In this document: positions 59,357 through 64,000 of the stretch, in pieces
Layout of the letters: each line of letters starts with the position of its first letter
How positions within the stretch are numbered: position 1 is the first letter of the stretch
Source of the DNA: Nesterenkonia natronophila
Lineage (GTDB): Bacteria > Actinomycetota > Actinomycetes > Actinomycetales > Micrococcaceae
Assembly (NCBI RefSeq): GCF_003595215.1
Contig: NZ_QYZP01000001.1
Location: 496,001 to 560,000, forward strand
Length of the DNA stretch: 64,000 nucleotides
Direction of reading: 5' to 3'
Translations under genes and position numbers: made by a program
Notes under the pieces: model-generated
Told to the model about the DNA's origin: nothing
What the model saw: the letters and a program-made list of their open reading frames with translations, nothing else
The model's database searches: none

Positions 59357-60634
59357 CTAGCCGAGGACTGAAGCTACAGCGTCTGAGAATATCCCTGCAG
59401 CGTCGTGAACCTGCTGCTCAGTCACGACCAACGCGGGAATGAAGCGGACCACCTCAGTCCACGGTCCGCAGGTCAGCAGCAGCAGTCCGCGCTGGGCCGC
59501 TGCCTTCTGGACGGCTGCAGCGGTGGCGGCGTCAGGGCGGCCCTCAGAGTCAGCAAACTCCACCCCGATCATCAGTCCCAGTCCCCGGACATCGACGATG
59601 TGTGGATAGTCAGCGGCAATCCCGCGCAGCGCTGCTCGCAGCTGCTCACCGCGTGCGTCTGCGTTGGCCACCAGGTTCTCTTCAGCGATGACGTCAAGCG
59701 TGGCCAGCGCGGCGGCACACGCCACAGCATTCGCTCCGTAGGTTCCGCCCTGGGATCCTGGCCATGCCTCCTCCATGATCTCGGTGCGCGCGGCAATCCC
59801 GGAGATGGGGAAGCCGGAAGCGATGCCTTTGGCGAACATCTGAATGTCCGGGGTGATCGGCGCGTCCTCTCTCCGGAAGTGGTCCAAACCCCAGAACTTG
59901 CCGGTTCGGCCGAAGCCGGTCTGCACCTCGTCCACTACGAGCAGTATGCCGTGTCTGTCCGCGCGCTCCCTGAGTCCGGCGAAGAACCTCTCGTTACCCG
60001 GAACATAGCCACCCTCGCCTAGCACAGGCTCGATGAGGAACGCTGCGGTGTCGGCGGGGCTCGACTGAGTCTGCAGCACCAGGTCCAGCTGCTGGAGGGC
60101 AAAATCGGTGATCTGCTCCTGATCCCAGCCCAGGTTTCGGTACAGCGACGGGTTCGGGAATGGGGAGACGACGACGCCTGACATCAGCGGTGAGAACCCG
60201 GCCTTGAACTTGGTGCCGGAAGTTGTCATCGACGCAGCAGCCACGGTGCGTCCGTGGAAACCGCCTTGAAACACGACAATGTTGGGACGCCCCGTAGCTT
60301 GACGCGCCAGTCGGAGAGCCGCTTCGGCTGCCTCTGAGCCAGAGTTCGCGAAGAAGAGTGAGTCCAGGCCTGCTGGCAGCACCTCACCTAGCTTCGCGGT
60401 GAGCTGCTGCAGCGGCTTGTGCATGATCGTCGTGTACTGGCCGTGAATCAGGTTCCCCACCTGACGCTGAGCAGCCTCGACCACCTTGGGGTGGCAGTGT
60501 CCGGTGCTGGTGACGCCGATGCCGGCAGTGAAGTCCAAGTGACGTGTGCCAGCTTCGTCGTAGAGGTAGACCCCTTCTCCGTGGGTTGCCACCACGGGTG
60601 TCGCCTGCTTCAACTGCGGGGAGAGGTGAGCCAC
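59357..60634 (-). CDS. gabT: 4-aminobutyrate aminotransferase
   Basis: This 425-residue class III PLP aminotransferase has FANSGSEAAEAALRLARQATG (about 98-118), FQGGFHGRT, VVDEVQTGFGRTG, PLP lysine in MFAKGIASG (about 268) and GGTYGANAVACAAALA. With gabD divergently next door it should turn GABA into succinate semialdehyde. GTG 60634 has AAGGAG six bases upstream; the longer frame to 60745 is not needed. A GntR-type dyad lies just upstream of the ribosome site. Confidence 0.87.
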   Translation of the reverse strand: MAHLSPQLKQATPVVATHGEGVYLYDEAGTRHLDFTAGIGVTSTGHCHPKVVEAAQRQVGNLIHGQYTTIMHKPLQQLTAKLGEVLPAGLDSLFFANSGSEAAEAALRLARQATGRPNIVVFQGGFHGRTVAAASMTTSGTKFKAGFSPLMSGVVVSPFPNPSLYRNLGWDQEQITDFALQQLDLVLQTQSSPADTAAFLIEPVLGEGGYVPGNERFFAGLRERADRHGILLVVDEVQTGFGRTGKFWGLDHFRREDAPITPDIQMFAKGIASGFPISGIAARTEIMEEAWPGSQGGTYGANAVACAAALATLDVIAEENLVANADARGEQLRAALRGIAADYPHIVDVRGLGLMIGVEFADSEGRPDAATAAAVQKAAAQRGLLLLTCGPWTEVVRFIPALVVTEQQVHDAAGIFSDAVASVLG

Positions 60635-60650
60635 GGAGTACTCCTTTTCG

Positions 60651-60664
60651 GATTGTTGACAATC
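60651..60664. promoter_or_regulatory. GntR-type operator between gabT and gabD
   Basis: GATTGT-TG-ACAATC has perfect 6-base arms. It lies in the gabT leader, five bases from its ribosome site and 137 bp from the gabD start. Thirteen bases are identical to the site at 44346-44358 before the FAD/Fe-S dehydrogenase, 16 kb away. A possible gabT promoter (GTGACA-17-TAGCCT on the minus strand) ends just upstream, so binding would block or road-block transcription. Confidence 0.65.
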
Positions 60665-60801
60665 TTTATCCTGGACTAGGCTACCTATCAAAGCACGCAA
60701 TGTCACAGGGTGCGCAGCCGATGCCGGTGAAGCGCCTTCGGTCACCGCAGCGGTTCATTGTCGGCTGCTGAGTTCATCGTCAAAATTCAGGAGGAAGTTC
60801 A

Positions 60802-62277
60802 ATGTCTTCAGCGTCCCAGGAGCGTGAAGCTCGCGTAGTCGATGCCGCGCCGAAGCAGCTCTACATCAACGGCCAGTGGCGGGACGCGCGCCAGGGCCGG
60901 GTGCTTGAGGTCCGCGATCCATCGACCGGGAGTCTGCTGTGCACGGTAGCCAATGCCTCGCCTGAGGACGGCCGGGACGCGCTCGAGGCCGCGCAGGCTG
61001 CCCAGCAGGGCTTCGCCGCAATGCCTCCTCGTCAGCGTGCCACCATCCTCATGCGAGCCTTCGAGCTGATGCACGAACGCAAAGATGACCTGGCGCTGCT
61101 GATGACCCTTGAGATGGGCAAGCCATTAGCTGACGCAGCCGGAGAGGTGGTCTACGCTGCGGAGTTCTTCCGTCATTTCGCCGAGGAGGCCACGCGCATC
61201 AGCGGCGGCTACCAGGATGCCCCCACCGGGAACGCACGATTCCTGATTCGGCAGGAGCCGGTGGGGCCATCGCTGCTCATCACCCCCTGGAACTTTCCGC
61301 TCGCGATGGGAACCCGAAAGCTTGGTCCCGCTATTGCCGCCGGCTGCACCTCGGTCCTCAAACCGGCCGAGCTGACGCCGCTGTCTATGTTGGCCCTTGC
61401 CCAGATCCTCGAAGACGCTGGAGCACCTCCTGGTGTAGTGAACATTGTCGTCACCTCCACCGCGGGCCAAGTGATGGAACCGCTGATCCGCTCAGGAATC
61501 GCCCGGAAGCTCTCCTTCACCGGGTCCACCCAAGTGGGCAAGAAGCTGTTGGAGCAGTGCGCTGACAAGGTGCTCCGGACCTCCATGGAGCTCGGTGGGA
61601 ACGCCGCCTTCGTGGTTTTCGAGGATGCTGACGTGGATAAGGCAGTTGACGGAGCGATGCTGGCGAAGATGCGCAATTCAGGGGAGGCCTGCACTGCGGC
61701 CAACCGGATCTTCATTCATCGAAGCGTCCTCCAGGAGTTCTCTGAGAAGCTGGCCCAGCGCATGGGGGAGCTCAAGGTCGGTCGCGGTGTCGACGAGGGT
61801 GTCCAGGTAGGGCCCATGGTGGACGCCACTCAGCTGGACAAGGTCAAAGAGCTGGTCGATGACGCGGTGGGGGCCGGTGCCGAGGTTGTCGTCGGCGGCG
61901 AGGTTGCTCCCGGCGACGGTTACTTTTACCAGCCCACCGTGCTGCGCGACGTGCCTCGGGAAGCACGTATGTGGACTGAGGAGATCTTCGGCCCAGTAGC
62001 GCCGCTGACGCCCTTCGACAGTGAGAAGGAGGTGGTCGACCTGGTCAATGACACTGAGTACGGCCTGGTGAACTACGTATACACCAATGACCTCAACCGG
62101 GCGCTGCGGGTGGCTGAAAGCATCGAGTCGGGCATGGTGGGGCTCAATCAGGGGGTCGTCTCGAATCCGGCCGCGCCCTTTGGCGGCATGAAGGAGTCCG
62201 GACTGGGCCGCGAGGGCGGAGATACCGGAATCGACGAGTTCCTCGAGACCAAGTACATTGGCATCGCGATGGCCTGA
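60802..62277 (+). CDS. gabD: Succinate-semialdehyde dehydrogenase
   Basis: This 491-residue NAD(P)-dependent aldehyde dehydrogenase has TPWNFPLAMGTRKLGPAIAAG (about 157-177), FTGSTQVGKKL (about 236-246), catalytic Glu in MELGGNA (about 258) and Cys in SGEACTAANR (about 296). It ends with PFGGMKESGLGREGG, the GabD pattern. Divergent from gabT, it would complete GABA to succinate. AGGAGG lies seven bases before the ATG. Confidence 0.9.
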   Translation: MSSASQEREARVVDAAPKQLYINGQWRDARQGRVLEVRDPSTGSLLCTVANASPEDGRDALEAAQAAQQGFAAMPPRQRATILMRAFELMHERKDDLALLMTLEMGKPLADAAGEVVYAAEFFRHFAEEATRISGGYQDAPTGNARFLIRQEPVGPSLLITPWNFPLAMGTRKLGPAIAAGCTSVLKPAELTPLSMLALAQILEDAGAPPGVVNIVVTSTAGQVMEPLIRSGIARKLSFTGSTQVGKKLLEQCADKVLRTSMELGGNAAFVVFEDADVDKAVDGAMLAKMRNSGEACTAANRIFIHRSVLQEFSEKLAQRMGELKVGRGVDEGVQVGPMVDATQLDKVKELVDDAVGAGAEVVVGGEVAPGDGYFYQPTVLRDVPREARMWTEEIFGPVAPLTPFDSEKEVVDLVNDTEYGLVNYVYTNDLNRALRVAESIESGMVGLNQGVVSNPAAPFGGMKESGLGREGGDTGIDEFLETKYIGIAMA

Positions 62278-62289
62278 ATGAACCTCCGA

Positions 62290-62332
62290 ATCAGGGTCCT
62301 GTTGAGGTGTCCGGACACTCTAGGACCCTGAT
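62290..62332 (+). terminator. Strong hairpin after gabD
   Basis: ATCAGGGTCCT (62290-62300) pairs with AGGACCCTGAT (62322-62332), a perfect 11-base stem enclosing the palindrome GTGTCCGGACAC (62307-62318). No T-run follows. CCTGTTG (62298-62304) could also pair with CAACAGG (62338-62344), giving a competing fold. It is placed as a gabD terminator ahead of the dnaK promoter. Confidence 0.55.
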
Positions 62333-62436
62333 GCCGCAACAGGGTTCTGAAGTCTGGGTGAGAGTGAGGAAACCGCGCGAAAGTGGGCGTGGGAATAGCC
62401 GCGCTGGGGTCGTCGTTGGAATGCCTGAAAAGCAAA

Positions 62437-62510
62437 GTTGAGCGAAGTTGACTCAAGTCGGTTTGACAAGGGTCAGCTCAAGTTCCAGACTTGAGTCGAA
62501 CTCGCTCAAC
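62437..62510 (+). promoter_or_regulatory. HspR (HAIR) sites and dnaK promoter
   Basis: Two HAIR-like elements (consensus CTTGAGT-n7-ACTCAAG) flank the promoter. GTTGAGC-n7-ACTCAAG is at 62437-62457 and CTTGAGT-n7-GCTCAAC is at 62490-62510, each with one perfect half. Between them TTGACA (62463-62468) and CAGACT (62486-62491) are spaced by 17 bases. HspR binding both sites would silence dnaK until heat shock, as in other actinobacteria. Confidence 0.8.
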
Positions 62511-62556
62511 AGCGAGATGCATTGCTTTCAAGGAAATCCTCACGAAAGGAGCCCGG

Positions 62557-64000
<1,444 letters not shown>

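Overview
The window is high-GC bacterial DNA with dense, often overlapping genes. Many start codons sit 6-8 bases after a TAnnnT -10 box with no room for a leader. HspR-type HAIR sites precede dnaK, there is an Rpf muralytic domain, and DUF6318 and DUF4235 proteins are present. Together these point to an actinobacterium of the order Micrococcales, probably in or near the Micrococcaceae (Nesterenkonia-like organisms would fit). A complete Mrp Na+/H+ antiporter, acidic extracytoplasmic domains and an MscS channel fit a salt- or alkali-tolerant lifestyle, but that is inference. I see no phage, insertion sequence, CRISPR array, rRNA or tRNA.

Region 1 (1-11.7 kb) is an organosulfur acquisition island. 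After a 5'-truncated aldo/keto reductase there are two flavin monooxygenases of the NtaA/DszA type and one of the DszC/SfnB type. Alongside are a methionine-type ABC importer with two substrate-binding lipoproteins and a sulfonate-type ABC importer. Three SAM-I (S-box) riboswitches control it: one on the minus strand before the first monooxygenase, and two near-identical copies before the two transporter operons. In both plus-strand copies the Shine-Dalgarno sequence overlaps the 3' strand of the closing P1 helix. The likely logic is that when SAM is low, importers and oxygenases for oxidised organosulfur compounds are switched on. No flavin reductase is encoded in the island.

Region 2 (11.7-24.4 kb) is mixed. 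It holds a tandem pair made of a cyanophycin-synthetase-like ATP-grasp enzyme and a shortened paralogue without the ATP and metal residues. Then come a DUF6318 lipoprotein and a PKD-like exported protein in a locally AT-rich segment, a YtxH-like protein, a CynX-type MFS exporter, a CtpE-like P-type ATPase, a membrane-anchored unknown, dCTP deaminase, an AEC permease and a UMF1-type MFS protein.

Region 3 (24.4-31.5 kb) is the mrpA-C-D-E-F-G operon (mrpB fused into mrpA) followed by a 56-residue membrane protein. Region 4 (31.5-44.3 kb) has a DUF4235 protein, a nitrilase-family amidase and a TPP-riboswitch-controlled YkoE / YkoD-YkoC thiamin-precursor ECF transporter. It continues with an aminodeoxychorismate-lyase-like enzyme, cardiolipin synthase, a lipoprotein, a TetR-MMPL pair and pabB.

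Region 5 (44.3-64 kb) has a large FAD/Fe-S D-2-hydroxyacid dehydrogenase, a HAD phosphatase, a Rieske protein and an S4 RNA-binding protein. Two copies of a 94-bp structured repeat lie here, followed by an M23 peptidase-Rpf fusion, hisD, an MscS channel, an AMIN-like lipoprotein, an SDR, an MBL hydrolase, a glutathionyl-hydroquinone-reductase homologue, an SGNH hydrolase, gabT and gabD (divergent), and the 5' part of dnaK. A GATTGT-TG-ACAAT operator of GntR type occurs before both the FAD/Fe-S dehydrogenase and gabT, which suggests one carbon-utilisation regulator for both.
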